The notes beneath the pieces are model-generated. The model saw only the letters and a program-made list of their open reading frames with translations. It was not told the origin of the DNA and ran no database searches. Positions 6,675 to 15,761 of a DNA stretch of 43,125 bases are shown here, piece by piece. This DNA is from Parcubacteria group bacterium Gr01-1014_29 (GTDB lineage Bacteria; Patescibacteriota; Minisyncoccia; Ryanbacterales; 2-02-FULL-48-12). Both the position numbers and the translations under genes were made by a program. Each line of letters begins with the position of its first letter. Position 1 is the stretch's first letter. The DNA lies in assembly GCA_007376195.1 (NCBI GenBank), contig VMFT01000011.1, forward strand, positions 1-43,125. Reading direction: 5' to 3'.

Positions 6675-8447
6675 TCAGGGACGGTGTTTCAATACCCGCA
6701 CATACACCTCCGGCGGAATATAAACTCTACCGGCCGCTTTGAGGCGTTTTTTGCCTTCTTTTTGTTTTTTCCAAAGTTTCATCTTGCGACTGCGGTCACC
6801 GCCATACAAATATCCCGTAACATCCTTCTTTAAGGCAGAGAGCGTCTCGGAAGCAATAATACGCCCGCCAACCACCGCTTGTATTTTTACCTGGAACATC
6901 TGGCGCGGCAGCGTATCTTTCAAAAGCGTTACAAGGGCACGCGCGGCAAAAGACGTCTTTGCCTGCGACACAATGCGCGCAAGCGGCGGCACCGGCTCAT
7001 CCGCAACACGGACTTCAACACATTCCACATGAGCGTCTCGCATGCCTGCCGGCTTGTATGAAAGCGATGCGTACCCCGACGTAACACTTTTGAGTTTGTC
7101 AAAAAAATCGGATACAACTTCACGAAGCGGCATCTCGGCGCGCAGTTTCATGCGTACGCCATCTGCGGCGGTATGCCTGCCTACACTGAACGGCTCCGAT
7201 ACCACCAGCACGCCTTCGTGTATATCAAGAAGCGTCATGACATCGCCCAAATATGTATTGGGGACAATTATCTCCGCAGACATCCATGGTTCGCGCACGC
7301 TGATAATCTGGTCTTTTGATGGAAACTTTGCCGCCGAAGACACAATTTCCATCGAACCGTCTTTTTTTGTTATTTCATACGCAATGGATGGGCTTGCGGT
7401 AACAACAGAAATGGAAAACTCGCGCCGCAACCGCTCCGTAACAATCTCCAAATGCAGCATCCCGAGAAACCCGCAGATAAAACTGCGTCCCAGCACCGGC
7501 GATGACTCCGGCTCAAACGTTAACGACGCATCGTTGAGGCGCAATTTGCCAAGCGCATCGCGTAAGACTTCATAATCTTCTTCGTGTTCCGGAAAAAAAC
7601 TTGCCCAGAGCACTGGTTGCGGGTCGCGATACCCTGATAACAACTCTAAACCTTGCGCTTTTTGTAAATCTGCCGGCCCAACGGTATCGCCAATACGCAC
7701 GCGCGTGGGATCTTTAATACCCGTTACAATGTAGCCAATATCCCCGGCCGAAAGAACCGGCACACTCGTAAGAGCGGGCGAAAATATGCCTACATCTTTT
7801 ACCTCAAAAGGAGTGCCTGACACAAACAATTTTGCGCGCGTGCCGCTTGCAATGGAACCGTCCACTACGCGCACATACGCTATAATGCCGCGATGGCTCT
7901 CAAACAAAGAATCAAATATAAGCGCGCGAAATACTCCCACCCCAACAGGGGAAATTGCCGGCGGCGGCACTTCTTCTACAATGCGCGCCAGAACGTCTAA
8001 AACGCCTGCTCCCGTTTTTGCGGATACCTGTACCACGCGTTCGGGCAAAATGTTCAACAGATCCGCAAGCTCTTCAACCGTTTCCTCCACCCGGGCATCA
8101 GCAACATCAATTTTGTTGACTGCCGGTATGATAGTAAGACCCTCTGCGCTCGCGATATGAAGATTGGTGAGAGTTTGCGCCTGCACCCCCTGCGTGGCGT
8201 CCACTAATAATACCGCCCCTTCCACCGCAGCAAGCGCTCGAGAAACTTCGTACAGCATTCGGACAGGCTGCATTTTTATGGTGATGCCCCGTTCGCGCTC
8301 AAGATCCATTTGATCCAAGAGCTGCGGCTTCATGTTACGCGTCTCCACGGAATGCGTAAGCTCCAATAGACGATCGGCAAGCGTTGACTTGCCATGATCA
8401 ATGTGAGCAATCACCACAAAGTTTCGGATATGATCTGTGTTGTACAT
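6675..8447 (-). CDS. lepA: Elongation factor 4 (LepA), lacking the G3 motif
   Basis: A ribosome-bound GTPase that back-translocates or remodels stalled ribosomes. G1 reads AHIDHGKST, switch 1 RGITI, G4 NKID and G5 SAKTG, and the C-terminal LepA-specific region is complete to the basic tail (KKQKEGKKRLKAAGRVYIPP). Between RMLY and EVSRALAAVEGA the usual block with DTPGH (G3/Walker B and the catalytic histidine) is missing, an in-frame gap of about 23 residues. The rest keeps normal length. ATG at 8447 gives the family N-terminus; GTG/ATG options lie three codons upstream. No ribosome site is clear. Confidence 0.95.
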   Translation of the reverse strand: MYNTDHIRNFVVIAHIDHGKSTLADRLLELTHSVETRNMKPQLLDQMDLERERGITIKMQPVRMLYEVSRALAAVEGAVLLVDATQGVQAQTLTNLHIASAEGLTIIPAVNKIDVADARVEETVEELADLLNILPERVVQVSAKTGAGVLDVLARIVEEVPPPAISPVGVGVFRALIFDSLFESHRGIIAYVRVVDGSIASGTRAKLFVSGTPFEVKDVGIFSPALTSVPVLSAGDIGYIVTGIKDPTRVRIGDTVGPADLQKAQGLELLSGYRDPQPVLWASFFPEHEEDYEVLRDALGKLRLNDASLTFEPESSPVLGRSFICGFLGMLHLEIVTERLRREFSISVVTASPSIAYEITKKDGSMEIVSSAAKFPSKDQIISVREPWMSAEIIVPNTYLGDVMTLLDIHEGVLVVSEPFSVGRHTAADGVRMKLRAEMPLREVVSDFFDKLKSVTSGYASLSYKPAGMRDAHVECVEVRVADEPVPPLARIVSQAKTSFAARALVTLLKDTLPRQMFQVKIQAVVGGRIIASETLSALKKDVTGYLYGGDRSRKMKLWKKQKEGKKRLKAAGRVYIPPEVYVRVLKHRP

Positions 8448-8469
8448 AATACCCATATATTTTGGTTTC

Positions 8470-8709
8470 CTATTTTTGCGCCCACTTCTTCCATTCTTTT
8501 TTCGATAAACCGGATTGTCGAATCATTGTCTCAAAAGTACGCGGTGGAAAAGATTTTCCCGCATGAAAGTTTATACCAACCACACATCCCGTGGAATAAT
8601 TAATCCATGCCTCATGCGAGCCTTCGCGCTCATTATAAAAATCGAAGCCCTTCTCTTTAAGAAAGGCTACAACATCTCTATATGTCCAATTTCTTACTCC
8701 ACGAGGCAT
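8470..8709 (-). CDS. HicA-like toxin (second pair)
   Basis: A 79-residue HicA-type mRNA interferase. The pattern is RDVVAFLKEKGF, then REGSHEAW, in which the histidine matches the catalytic one, and a final NFHAGKSFPPRTFETMIRQSG. It begins inside the end of the upstream antitoxin-like gene (16-base overlap), so translation is coupled. The product lies between lepA and that antitoxin on the same strand. Confidence 0.75.
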   Translation of the reverse strand: MPRGVRNWTYRDVVAFLKEKGFDFYNEREGSHEAWINYSTGCVVGINFHAGKSFPPRTFETMIRQSGLSKKEWKKWAQK

Positions 8710-9068
8710 TCGTTTTTCATAGTACCCAATTCCTTCTTGTCGTCATAAACCAATTTACTATAAATTGTCTGCCATTTTTCTCTCATAACCCTTTCTCTCG
8801 CTGCCTGCTGTAAATAAACAAAATATCTTTTCCAGTATTCAATGGGGGCATACCTATTGAGCAAATCGTCAGAAAGATTTTTGTTTCTTACAACTTTCAA
8901 ATGAAGCCGCGCTGCTTCCACTAAACTGCCCATGAGTTGTTGTGGATCTTTTCCCTCCTCTATAATATCAAAAGTCAGACAAACACCCACATATTTGTCT
9001 TTTTCGGGATACACAAAAAACTCAATCGTACCCTTATTTTTAGTATTTTTCGGCCTCTCTATATTCAT
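8694..9068 (-). CDS. HicB-like antitoxin (second pair)
   Basis: A 124-residue protein whose first half carries the HicB-like half RNase H fold (IEFFVYPEKDKYVGVCLTFD, then a helix QLMGSLVEAARLHL). The C-terminal half is a helical extension. It overlaps the downstream toxin by 16 bases. Position and fold make it the cognate antitoxin. It has weak similarity to the first HicB, so the two pairs are not recent duplicates. Confidence 0.7.
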   Translation of the reverse strand: MNIERPKNTKNKGTIEFFVYPEKDKYVGVCLTFDIIEEGKDPQQLMGSLVEAARLHLKVVRNKNLSDDLLNRYAPIEYWKRYFVYLQQAARERVMREKWQTIYSKLVYDDKKELGTMKNECLVE

Positions 9069-9077
9069 ATTTGTATT

Positions 9078-9329
9078 CTACAACAATAGATATACCGGCA
9101 TATAAGAAACATATTTTTGGGGGATTTCCAACATGGTATATATTGCATCATTCACCATATCAATAAGCGCGGAGAGCGTATCTCCTTCTGTGATGCAGCC
9201 GGGGTAATCAAGAACTTCCGCCACAAAACCGCCATCTTGAGAACGGCGGATGTGTACCTTAACTTCGCGCGGAAACAAAACCCGCAACTGTTTTACTTTT
9301 TCCGTTTCTTTTCTGGTAAGTTTTACCAT
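9078..9329 (-). CDS. Orphan HicB-like antitoxin
   Basis: An 83-residue HicB-type protein: strand VHIRRSQDGGFVAEV followed by DYPGCITEGDTLSALI and a helix with MVNDAIYTML. The DYPGCxTEGD block is the HicB hallmark. There is no HicA next to it; the following gene at 9068 is the second HicB. ATG 9329 is chosen because a promoter places the transcription start at that codon and the family starts there. It could repress, or protect against the neighbouring toxin; untested. Confidence 0.8.
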   Translation of the reverse strand: MVKLTRKETEKVKQLRVLFPREVKVHIRRSQDGGFVAEVLDYPGCITEGDTLSALIDMVNDAIYTMLEIPQKYVSYMPVYLLL

Positions 9330-9335
9330 ATACAC

Positions 9336-9364
9336 ACTATAACCCAAAAGTCTCGCAAGAACAA
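9336..9364 (-). promoter_or_regulatory. Leaderless promoter of orphan hicB
   Basis: TTGTTC (9359-9364 on the minus strand), 17 bases, TATAGT (9336-9341). The expected start of transcription is at the ATG of 9329. Confidence 0.6.
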
Positions 9365-9384
9365 GGAAGTGTGTTTTTCTACCA

Positions 9385-9421
9385 TAATAAAAATCTCCGC
9401 TTGCAAATCGCAAAACGGAGA
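9385..9421 (-). terminator. Rho-independent terminator of the 219-residue gene
   Basis: On the minus strand TCTCCG and CGGAGA form a stem with inner TTGC/GCAA, followed by TTTTTATT. It follows the gene ending at 9494. Confidence 0.7.
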
Positions 9422-9429
9422 AGTTGCAA

Positions 9430-9463
9430 TGTCCGGCTGGAGATTTTAATTTCCAGCCGGACA
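9430..9463. repeat. Perfect 12-bp hairpin
   Basis: TGTCCGGCTGGA and TCCAGCCGGACA are exact inverse copies around a 10-base AT-rich loop. It lies between the stop of the 219-residue gene and the terminator at 9385-9421 and has no T-run of its own. Confidence 0.6.
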
Positions 9464-9493
9464 AAGGGACAAAGCGTCCAAAATCCAGAGAGC

Positions 9494-10153
9494 CTAACCG
9501 ACCAAGGACTGCTTGCGCGGCTGGACACCGGCGAGCATAACACAGGAGTCATTGAACCTCTGGCCAGTAGAATAGCTCAGGTCGAGCCCGCGGTTATTGG
9601 GGCTGCGGTTGAGAGACACCACGCAGCGACAATGGTTCGGGTCCTGCCAGGGTTTATGCGGGAAGATTATAAATGGCTTCCTTATGGAAGTCGTTGTCTT
9701 CCCATGCTGTTGCGCGAAACGGATGCTGTGTTCATAAGTCGGCACTAGCAATCCAGCCGCAGACAGAATCCCTGGACATTCATCGAGGTAAAACATTCGG
9801 TCTGGATCAATGATTTTTATCTCGTCTTCCCACGGGGTCTTGCTCGACTTGAGCGGGAAGTTCTCCTGCGTGATGTACCTGTGCACATAATTGAACCCGT
9901 TCGCCTTGAGGTAGGCGACAACCTCGTCGGTAGTCTCTGCCACCCCCATCTTCACGAGAAACACGGGAGGGTCAAAGCCGAGAATACGTTCCAACTCCTC
10001 CACATTCACTCGCGATAGGTCGCCATGCTTAGCGGCCCGGAAGAGCCGACTCAAGTGTCCTGAATTGTAAAGAACTTGGAGTTCTCCAACATCCAGTTCC
10101 TGATCCTCCACTAACTGCATCAACTGCCTTGCCTGACTAAATGGGTTGCTCAT
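9494..10153 (-). CDS. Unknown protein, 219 residues
   Basis: I do not recognise a named family. The protein begins with a helical region (QARQLMQLVEDQELDVGELQ), then LSRLFRAAKHGDL, and the C-terminal half has RGLDLSYSTGQRFNDSCVMLAGV with many His/Cys/Asp residues that could bind metal. I believe CPR genomes carry paralogs with the LSRLFRAAK and LGFD blocks, but cannot confirm that. ATG 10153 has AAAGGAG seven bases before it. Base composition is higher in GC than the TA genes on its left. Its upstream region holds a large inverted repeat at 10202-10248. Confidence 0.65.
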   Translation of the reverse strand: MSNPFSQARQLMQLVEDQELDVGELQVLYNSGHLSRLFRAAKHGDLSRVNVEELERILGFDPPVFLVKMGVAETTDEVVAYLKANGFNYVHRYITQENFPLKSSKTPWEDEIKIIDPDRMFYLDECPGILSAAGLLVPTYEHSIRFAQQHGKTTTSIRKPFIIFPHKPWQDPNHCRCVVSLNRSPNNRGLDLSYSTGQRFNDSCVMLAGVQPRKQSLVG

Positions 10154-10201
10154 ACAGCAACTCCTTTCGCTACTCCGCCCTTTTTGATTTTTTGACAGGC
10201 G

Positions 10202-10248
10202 GGTTATAGCTTTAAACCCACAAAATTTATGAGCTTAAAGCCATAACC
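10202..10248. repeat. Inverted repeat upstream of two divergent genes
   Basis: GGTTATAGCTTTAA (10202-10215) and TTAAAGCCATAACC (10235-10248) are 14-base arms with one mismatch. It lies in the 290-base gap between the unknown protein and the lipoprotein, and could be an operator, a leader hairpin or an AT-rich repeat. I see no gene in the remaining gap. Confidence 0.5.
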
Positions 10249-10442
10249 AACGCCTTATTTGAATGTGCGGGTCCAGTTTGTACCTATTATATACAAATTA
10301 TCTGAATTGTCCAGTAGATCCTGTAATGTTGACTTCCGTGATTGTTATTTGTGGCAATGGATTCCATGTGATGCTACTATATATATGAGGTGTTCGTTTC
10401 CATACCATACTGCATTCTCTCTATTCTGTATAGGAGGTTTTT

Positions 10443-11090
10443 ATGTCTTTTAGATCTTTCTTTTGGTTTATGCTGCTTGTTACCTTCCTGCCTACTACTG
10501 GTTGTTCCGCGAAACGGAACCGCGTGTTTGTAACAGGACTTTTTGAAACGCATGAGCTTATGGACGTGGCATATCAGAAACTTGATGCAGAAGACCAGTT
10601 GTATCGTGAAAAAAAACGCCCTAATCGCATCACGGAAGAAGATATTCGCAATGCGGGATTTAGTCTCCACGTCACCGAGAAAGACGGGGCTGTCCGCCCT
10701 GTAAAAAACATGATTGTGCTGAAAGGATATAAGGCATTTGAACAGGTGTTCGGCGAAAACCCTCTGGCGTTTAACTCCATCAGTCCGCTTGAGCTTGCAG
10801 ATGAAAAAAGTCTGTGGATGGTGGAAATGTACCGTGATGAAAGGGTGCACGGTGAAGAACCTTTTGTATATATTAACACGGAGGAAACGAAACCAAACAG
10901 CGTAGAAACCTGGTATATCTTCGTTACTCGTCTAGATATAACTTCCGGTAGACGGGAGGTTATCATGCTCTCAAAAGAAGACAAGAGTGAACAAGGAACA
11001 GACTCTACCTCCGCTCCCCTTCGCGGTATTTTCGGCGGCATGGGACGAATTATGGGAGGCGCAGGAACTGGTTTAGGTAAGGCTTTCTAA
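10443..11090 (+). CDS. Putative lipoprotein, unknown function
   Basis: A 215-residue protein with an N-terminal hydrophobic segment (FFWFMLLVTFLP) ending in the lipobox-like TTGC, so the cysteine near residue 21 is a likely lipid-anchor site. The middle is mixed alpha/beta with no known motif, and the last 30 residues are Gly-rich (GIFGGMGRIMGGAGTGLGKAF). AGGAGG lies right upstream of ATG 10443. An intrinsic terminator follows. I cannot name a role; the tail may bind membrane or another protein. Confidence 0.7.
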   Translation: MSFRSFFWFMLLVTFLPTTGCSAKRNRVFVTGLFETHELMDVAYQKLDAEDQLYREKKRPNRITEEDIRNAGFSLHVTEKDGAVRPVKNMIVLKGYKAFEQVFGENPLAFNSISPLELADEKSLWMVEMYRDERVHGEEPFVYINTEETKPNSVETWYIFVTRLDITSGRREVIMLSKEDKSEQGTDSTSAPLRGIFGGMGRIMGGAGTGLGKAF

Positions 11091-11119
11091 ATGTAATACC
11101 ACCCAACCCCTGCATCTTT

Positions 11120-11146
11120 GACCCCAATTCCAACGGGGTCTTTTTT
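11120..11146 (+). terminator. Rho-independent terminator of the lipoprotein gene
   Basis: GACCCC, nine bases, GGGGTC, then seven T (TTTTTT plus flanking). It closes the lipoprotein gene before the convergent murJ. Confidence 0.85.
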
Positions 11147-11195
11147 ACACTTCGACTCCGCTCAGTGTGAAATATGCGGCAAGATGCCATGTACT

Positions 11196-12872
11196 TCATA
11201 AATGCTCCTGTTCAGGGCCAATGGTTTCCTTGCGCCAAAACCTGCGGCTCATGCTATTTCTTATTTCTCCGTATTCTTTATTTTGGCGCGCGTGAAGAAA
11301 AACAGCGGCAACAATAATACCAGCGAGCCCCGCGAGCAGCCCCTGTGCAAATATTCCAAAGAAACTAGTAAGGTCAAACACCAGCGCAAGCATTTGTAAA
11401 ACTCCGTAACTAACAACGCCCAACAAAATACTCGCGCCTGTTATATCAACAACAGATGTCCGAAGATTACGCGAATGAGTTTCTCCTTCAATCCACCCAA
11501 GACTCAAGCCCAAGACAACCGCATTTGCGATCGCGCCGACCGCAAACGCAAGCACAAGCCCCAGCACCGCGACATTCGGCACATCCGCCACACGCAGCAT
11601 GCGCACAAAAACATATGTAAGGCCTTCTGCCTCACGCAGTATCCCCACAAACACAACAGCGCATACGACAGTAAAACCAGCGGACAAGATATTCACCACA
11701 ACAGGAACGCGCACGTTGCCAATCGCGTAAAACGCGCGCACAAACAGCGCGCTTAAGCTTTGCGCGACAATACCCAAAGCAAAAAGCGCGAGGCTTGCGG
11801 CAGTTAGGCGCGTATCAACCCAGCTAAACGCACCCGCCCCTAGAACAACACGCACAATCTGCGCTCGTAACACTATAAAAAGAACCGCGCTGGGCAGTGT
11901 CCAGAACAAAATATGCCGAGATGCAGAAAAAAGGTGATCAAAAAATAACGACCGTTCTTTTTTTACAATAAGTTCGGTCATTGTCGGAAACGCCGCTACG
12001 CTATATGAAAGCCCTATGACAGCAAGTGGAATGGACTGCAAATTATAGGCAAGCTGAAAAATAGCAATAGAGCCGACCCCCAGCAGCGATGCAATGGCAG
12101 TTACCGCAAGAAACGCACATTGCATTGCCACAAGCCCAAGCGTGCGCGGCAGAGATCTGCGAAACACTTCCATAAGTAAAGCGCGCCGCTGTAATGCCAA
12201 GCGCGGGAAATACCCCGTATGCACAAGACTGGGAATTTGGATGCCGACATGTAACAGCGCCCCAAAAACAACACCCCACGCAAGCCCCGACAATCCTATG
12301 TGCGGCACAAAAAACACGATACCGACAATGATACCGAGATTGTAAAATAAAAAACTAGCGGCGTACGGAAAAAATCGCCGAAACGACTGTAAAATACTCG
12401 AGGCAAGATTGGACAGACCAAGCAATAATGGAGACAAAAGCATCACGCGCGACAACTGCACCGCTTCGGCATGCATTGCCGGATCAAATCCTGGCACGAG
12501 AAACGGCATAATAGCCGGCATTGCTACATAGGCGGCTCCTATAAGAACAGTGATGCCCAGAAGAAACGCAACAAGAATCGTTTGAGTAAACTCGCGCGCG
12601 CGCTCTTCGTTTTGAGCAATGCGCTCTAGAAACAAAGGGATAATCGCGGTAGAGGCTACAAAAAAGAGCGACAACGTATAGAGAATATCAGGAACGCGAA
12701 ATGCAGCATAGTATATATCTAGCTCTTCCCCCGCGCCAAAACGAGAAGCAAGAAGGCGATCACGCACAATTCCGAGAATGTTGCTCGCAATCGTAGCAAC
12801 TGCCAGGAGAAAGGCTGCCTCCTGTACTTTTCTAAACTCTTTATGAAACAGTTCGAATATGCGCCGTACCAC
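11196..12872 (-). CDS. murJ: Lipid II flippase MurJ
   Basis: A 558-residue polytopic membrane protein of the MurJ/MviN family, which flips lipid II across the membrane for peptidoglycan synthesis. The N-terminal signature ASNILGIVRDRLLASRFG and GAGEELDIYYAAFRVPD is clear, and about 14 membrane helices follow. The start is GTG at 12872, eight bases after the stop of the upstream ligase/TPR gene, so the two are co-transcribed. A basic C-terminal tail (MSRRFWRKE) is cytoplasmic. The pairing with an O-antigen-ligase-like protein suggests both handle surface polymers. Confidence 0.93.
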   Translation of the reverse strand: MVRRIFELFHKEFRKVQEAAFLLAVATIASNILGIVRDRLLASRFGAGEELDIYYAAFRVPDILYTLSLFFVASTAIIPLFLERIAQNEERAREFTQTILVAFLLGITVLIGAAYVAMPAIMPFLVPGFDPAMHAEAVQLSRVMLLSPLLLGLSNLASSILQSFRRFFPYAASFLFYNLGIIVGIVFFVPHIGLSGLAWGVVFGALLHVGIQIPSLVHTGYFPRLALQRRALLMEVFRRSLPRTLGLVAMQCAFLAVTAIASLLGVGSIAIFQLAYNLQSIPLAVIGLSYSVAAFPTMTELIVKKERSLFFDHLFSASRHILFWTLPSAVLFIVLRAQIVRVVLGAGAFSWVDTRLTAASLALFALGIVAQSLSALFVRAFYAIGNVRVPVVVNILSAGFTVVCAVVFVGILREAEGLTYVFVRMLRVADVPNVAVLGLVLAFAVGAIANAVVLGLSLGWIEGETHSRNLRTSVVDITGASILLGVVSYGVLQMLALVFDLTSFFGIFAQGLLAGLAGIIVAAVFLHARQNKEYGEIRNSMSRRFWRKETIGPEQEHL

Positions 12873-12880
12873 CGCCGTGA

Positions 12881-15343
12881 TTATTCAGATGCATCCCCCT
12901 CTCTCAAGACATCACTCTGATCAAGCTCTTCGCCCTCTTTCTCAACAGGGATCGCTCCCCTGCTTAACGGGGATGGCGAAATGCCCTCGAGCACATCTTT
13001 GCCTGCTTCCAGGTTTGCAAGAATCGCCCGCATTTCTATGTTGTCAGGATTCAAGCTTTGAATATGCTTAAATTGTTCAACCGCCGACTCGCGCTCGCCG
13101 CGTTGGGCATACGCAAGGCCGAGGAAATACCGCGCGTTGGAATAGTTGGGATTAATACGTACCGCGCGCTCGAGAACAAGCTCGGCATCGCGGCTGCGAT
13201 CTTGCTGGTAATACAACAAGCCGAGCTGGAACAAAACACCGATATCATTTGGTTCCGATACAGCCGCCTGCTCCGTACTGGTAATAGCTTCAACAATATT
13301 TCCTTTCAGAGCCGCGATCTGCGCGAGGCGAAAGTGTGCTGCCGCGTAATCGGGCTTCAGGCGTATGGCTTCTTTTAAAGCTTCGCGGGCTTTTACATGG
13401 TCGCCCAACGAAATATACACGCGGGCAATGTCTTCATGAAGTACCGGATCGAATGGAGATTGATCCACCGCCAGCGCATAGGCAGCGACCGCGGCATCAG
13501 CGGAACCTCCCACAAACGGTATAACAGCTTCGTATATCTGCCCCAAAAGACGCCAGTTTGCCGCGTTGCCGGGATGCACCTCGGTAGCAGCCTTGGCGCT
13601 TGAAATTGCTGAAGAAAGAGCTGCTTGAAACGCACTGCGGACATCTTCCGGCCTATCACCGGTCGTGTTCTCCAAGCTGCGACGCAACTTGAGTGCGGAC
13701 GTTTGTGTTATCGCCTGATAATACAAGTCGTGGCTTGTATCAAACTCCACCGCACGTTGAAAAAAACGTTCCGCTCCATTTACCGCGCCTGTTTCGTTAA
13801 AGAGGGCGACACCGCGCCCGTAGATGATAGCGGCCACATACTTTTGACTTGTTATATAGAGACCCACAACACCAAATACCATGAGAAAGATCATCACTAA
13901 CGCCGAAATAAACCCTTTCGCGGAATCAGCCCGGATGGAACCGGTGGTTTCCGATAAAAACCCTGCCGCGCGTATCTGGGCAACAAGCAAGCCGATCATT
14001 AAAAACGTTAAAACAGATATAGTACCCGTTAGCGGATAGACAAACCATGAATACAAAAGATAGAGGAGGCCGAAAAACGTTGCCGCGCAAAACCGATGGT
14101 CGACATTGTCCCACTGGAGCTTGCCGAGCGTAGAGACACCCGTCCACAATACAGACCCGATAAACACCAGAAACGCAAACGCTCCCAATATGCCTGTGGT
14201 GGTAAGCAATGTTGTGACAAAAGAAGAACCGGTTCCAAATCGCAGCCGCCAGAATACCGTTGTGTTTACATCCGGGCTTTTAAATCTGTCCCACGCGTAC
14301 CCAAATGAATTCGGACCAACGCCAAACATTGGTTTTTCCTGCATTACTTCCGCGGCGATCTGGAGCGAGGAAGAAATGGATGGTGTAACATCAAGCGGCG
14401 GGTTAATAGAAAACGTAAGGGCGCCAACTATATTCTGTGATAAATACAGCAATATAGATAGCAGAAGAAGAAGCAACGGCCAAACAATATACCGCATCCG
14501 TTCCCCACGATCTCCCGGACGAGAATAATGGTAGGCAAGGTAGATAACCGCGATAATCGCGGTACCTATCCACACCATCCGAAAATTCACCACTGCCGCG
14601 CCGAGCAAAGATAATACGGCAAGCGCGATACTGCCCGAGCGAAATACACGCCCATTGCTTGATTCTTCCGCCAAAAACGGGATAAGGCTTACCAAAATGA
14701 ATCCAAAAAAGATGCCGATCGCATTCCATTGGCCAATGGGATGAAACGTCCGAAGTTTTGCAAACTCCCACTGGAATATATCGATGCTAAAAATAGTCTG
14801 AACAAGCATAAAAAGACCCACAACAGCCGCGGCAATAAGAATATAGGTGTACGCGCGCTTGGTATTTGATGCATCACGCAATGTCACCGCAGCTAGAAAC
14901 GCAATCAGAATGCCCGAGAGAATGTTAAAAAATGAGCCGGGAGTAGAACCCCAAAAACTTACTTCCGGACTTACGGAAAATAATGCCGCCAGGAAGTAGA
15001 CAACCAACCACAACCCCAACGCGTACAACGGGGCCGCGCGCGGTATGCGGATTACTCCTTTATAAATTGCAGTGCCAAGCCAAGCCACAAACCCGACAAT
15101 CGCAAGCAACGAAACAAAAAACATCTTGTTTGTGTCAACAGGATTTATGGTAAACGGCAAAAACCACACCGGCATAAGAAGCGCGATCAGATAGACGCTC
15201 CATTTGGCAACAACTTCCCACACCGACTGCCCATTTTCAAAACCTGGCTCGATATGTTCCTCGATATGTTCTTCGGGAACAGTAACAACAAGCGAAGTAT
15301 TCTCCACCTCTTTGTGATCTTCGGCAAAAGAAAATAACCGCAT
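12881..15343 (-). CDS. O-antigen ligase-like membrane protein with TPR repeats
   Basis: An 820-residue fusion. Residues about 45-480 contain ten or more membrane helices with the Wzy_C/O-antigen-ligase-type layout (a large periplasmic loop with PMFGVGPNSFGYAWDRF). Residues about 560-790 are helical repeats of the TPR type (RPDYAAAHFRLAQIAALKGN-like units, each about 34 residues). The C-terminus is acidic and charged. The family joins glycans or glycosylates surface proteins; the TPR part probably binds a partner. A TATAAT box five bases before ATG 15343 suggests a leaderless message that also carries murJ. Confidence 0.85.
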   Translation of the reverse strand: MRLFSFAEDHKEVENTSLVVTVPEEHIEEHIEPGFENGQSVWEVVAKWSVYLIALLMPVWFLPFTINPVDTNKMFFVSLLAIVGFVAWLGTAIYKGVIRIPRAAPLYALGLWLVVYFLAALFSVSPEVSFWGSTPGSFFNILSGILIAFLAAVTLRDASNTKRAYTYILIAAAVVGLFMLVQTIFSIDIFQWEFAKLRTFHPIGQWNAIGIFFGFILVSLIPFLAEESSNGRVFRSGSIALAVLSLLGAAVVNFRMVWIGTAIIAVIYLAYHYSRPGDRGERMRYIVWPLLLLLLSILLYLSQNIVGALTFSINPPLDVTPSISSSLQIAAEVMQEKPMFGVGPNSFGYAWDRFKSPDVNTTVFWRLRFGTGSSFVTTLLTTTGILGAFAFLVFIGSVLWTGVSTLGKLQWDNVDHRFCAATFFGLLYLLYSWFVYPLTGTISVLTFLMIGLLVAQIRAAGFLSETTGSIRADSAKGFISALVMIFLMVFGVVGLYITSQKYVAAIIYGRGVALFNETGAVNGAERFFQRAVEFDTSHDLYYQAITQTSALKLRRSLENTTGDRPEDVRSAFQAALSSAISSAKAATEVHPGNAANWRLLGQIYEAVIPFVGGSADAAVAAYALAVDQSPFDPVLHEDIARVYISLGDHVKAREALKEAIRLKPDYAAAHFRLAQIAALKGNIVEAITSTEQAAVSEPNDIGVLFQLGLLYYQQDRSRDAELVLERAVRINPNYSNARYFLGLAYAQRGERESAVEQFKHIQSLNPDNIEMRAILANLEAGKDVLEGISPSPLSRGAIPVEKEGEELDQSDVLREGDASE

Positions 15344-15348
15344 GGTAC

Positions 15349-15354
15349 ATTATA
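15349..15354 (-). promoter_or_regulatory. -10 box of the ligase/TPR-murJ operon
   Basis: TATAAT on the minus strand ends five bases before the ATG of 15343. No strong -35 box is visible at 16-18 bases. Confidence 0.4.
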
Positions 15355-15432
15355 AACCAATAAATGCCATTACAGCATATATTCTAAACATCATATAAAA
15401 CAATAGCAACTATATATGGGTATAACCTGTGA

Positions 15433-15461
15433 TTGCGCAGTTTTTCTTTGGGATATATACT
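15433..15461 (+). promoter_or_regulatory. Promoter of the HTH protein gene
   Basis: TTGCGC (15433-15438), 17 bases, TATACT (15456-15461), with the ATG at 15484 23 bases beyond the box. Confidence 0.6.
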
Positions 15462-15483
15462 AATGTTTAGTAATGTCATATCT

Positions 15484-15723
15484 ATGGAACGAAAATATAT
15501 AACAGTTAAAGAGGCGGCAAAATATCTCGGCGTAAGTCCCCTTACACTCCGCAATTGGGATAAGCTTGGGAAACTCGCGGCATACCGCCATCCCATCAAT
15601 AACTATCGCGTCTACCGGCTCGACCAGCTTGAGTTGTTTTTGCAATCCATTGAATCTCCCGGTCTGCGAAAAACTCATGCCAATACGGCAAAAAAAATAC
15701 ATATTCGCATGGAGGAAGATTAA
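15484..15723 (+). CDS. MerR/HTH_17-like DNA-binding protein
   Basis: A 79-residue protein with a winged-helix DNA-binding head: YITVKEAAKYLGVSPLTLRNWDKLGKL, the excisionase/MerR helix-turn-helix block (in two runs: YITVKEAAKYLGVSPL, then TLRNWDKLGKL), then the wing residues INNYRVYRLDQLELFL. No effector domain follows. ATG 15484 was chosen since upstream in-frame starts overlap the promoter. It may be a repressor or a recombination directionality factor; no integrase is seen nearby. Confidence 0.8.
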   Translation: MERKYITVKEAAKYLGVSPLTLRNWDKLGKLAAYRHPINNYRVYRLDQLELFLQSIESPGLRKTHANTAKKIHIRMEED

Positions 15724-15726
15724 AAA

Positions 15727-15755
15727 TTGACAAACTAAGCTCACCATGCTAAAGT
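15727..15755 (+). promoter_or_regulatory. Promoter of rnpB
   Basis: TTGACA (15727-15732), 17 bases, TAAAGT (15750-15755). The RNase P 5' end at 15762 is seven bases downstream, which fits exactly. Confidence 0.85.
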
Positions 15756-15761
15756 GTTTAT

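Noticed and set aside
14106-14528. 140-residue plus-strand frame
   Set aside because: Antisense to the ligase/TPR gene; a shadow of its codon use.
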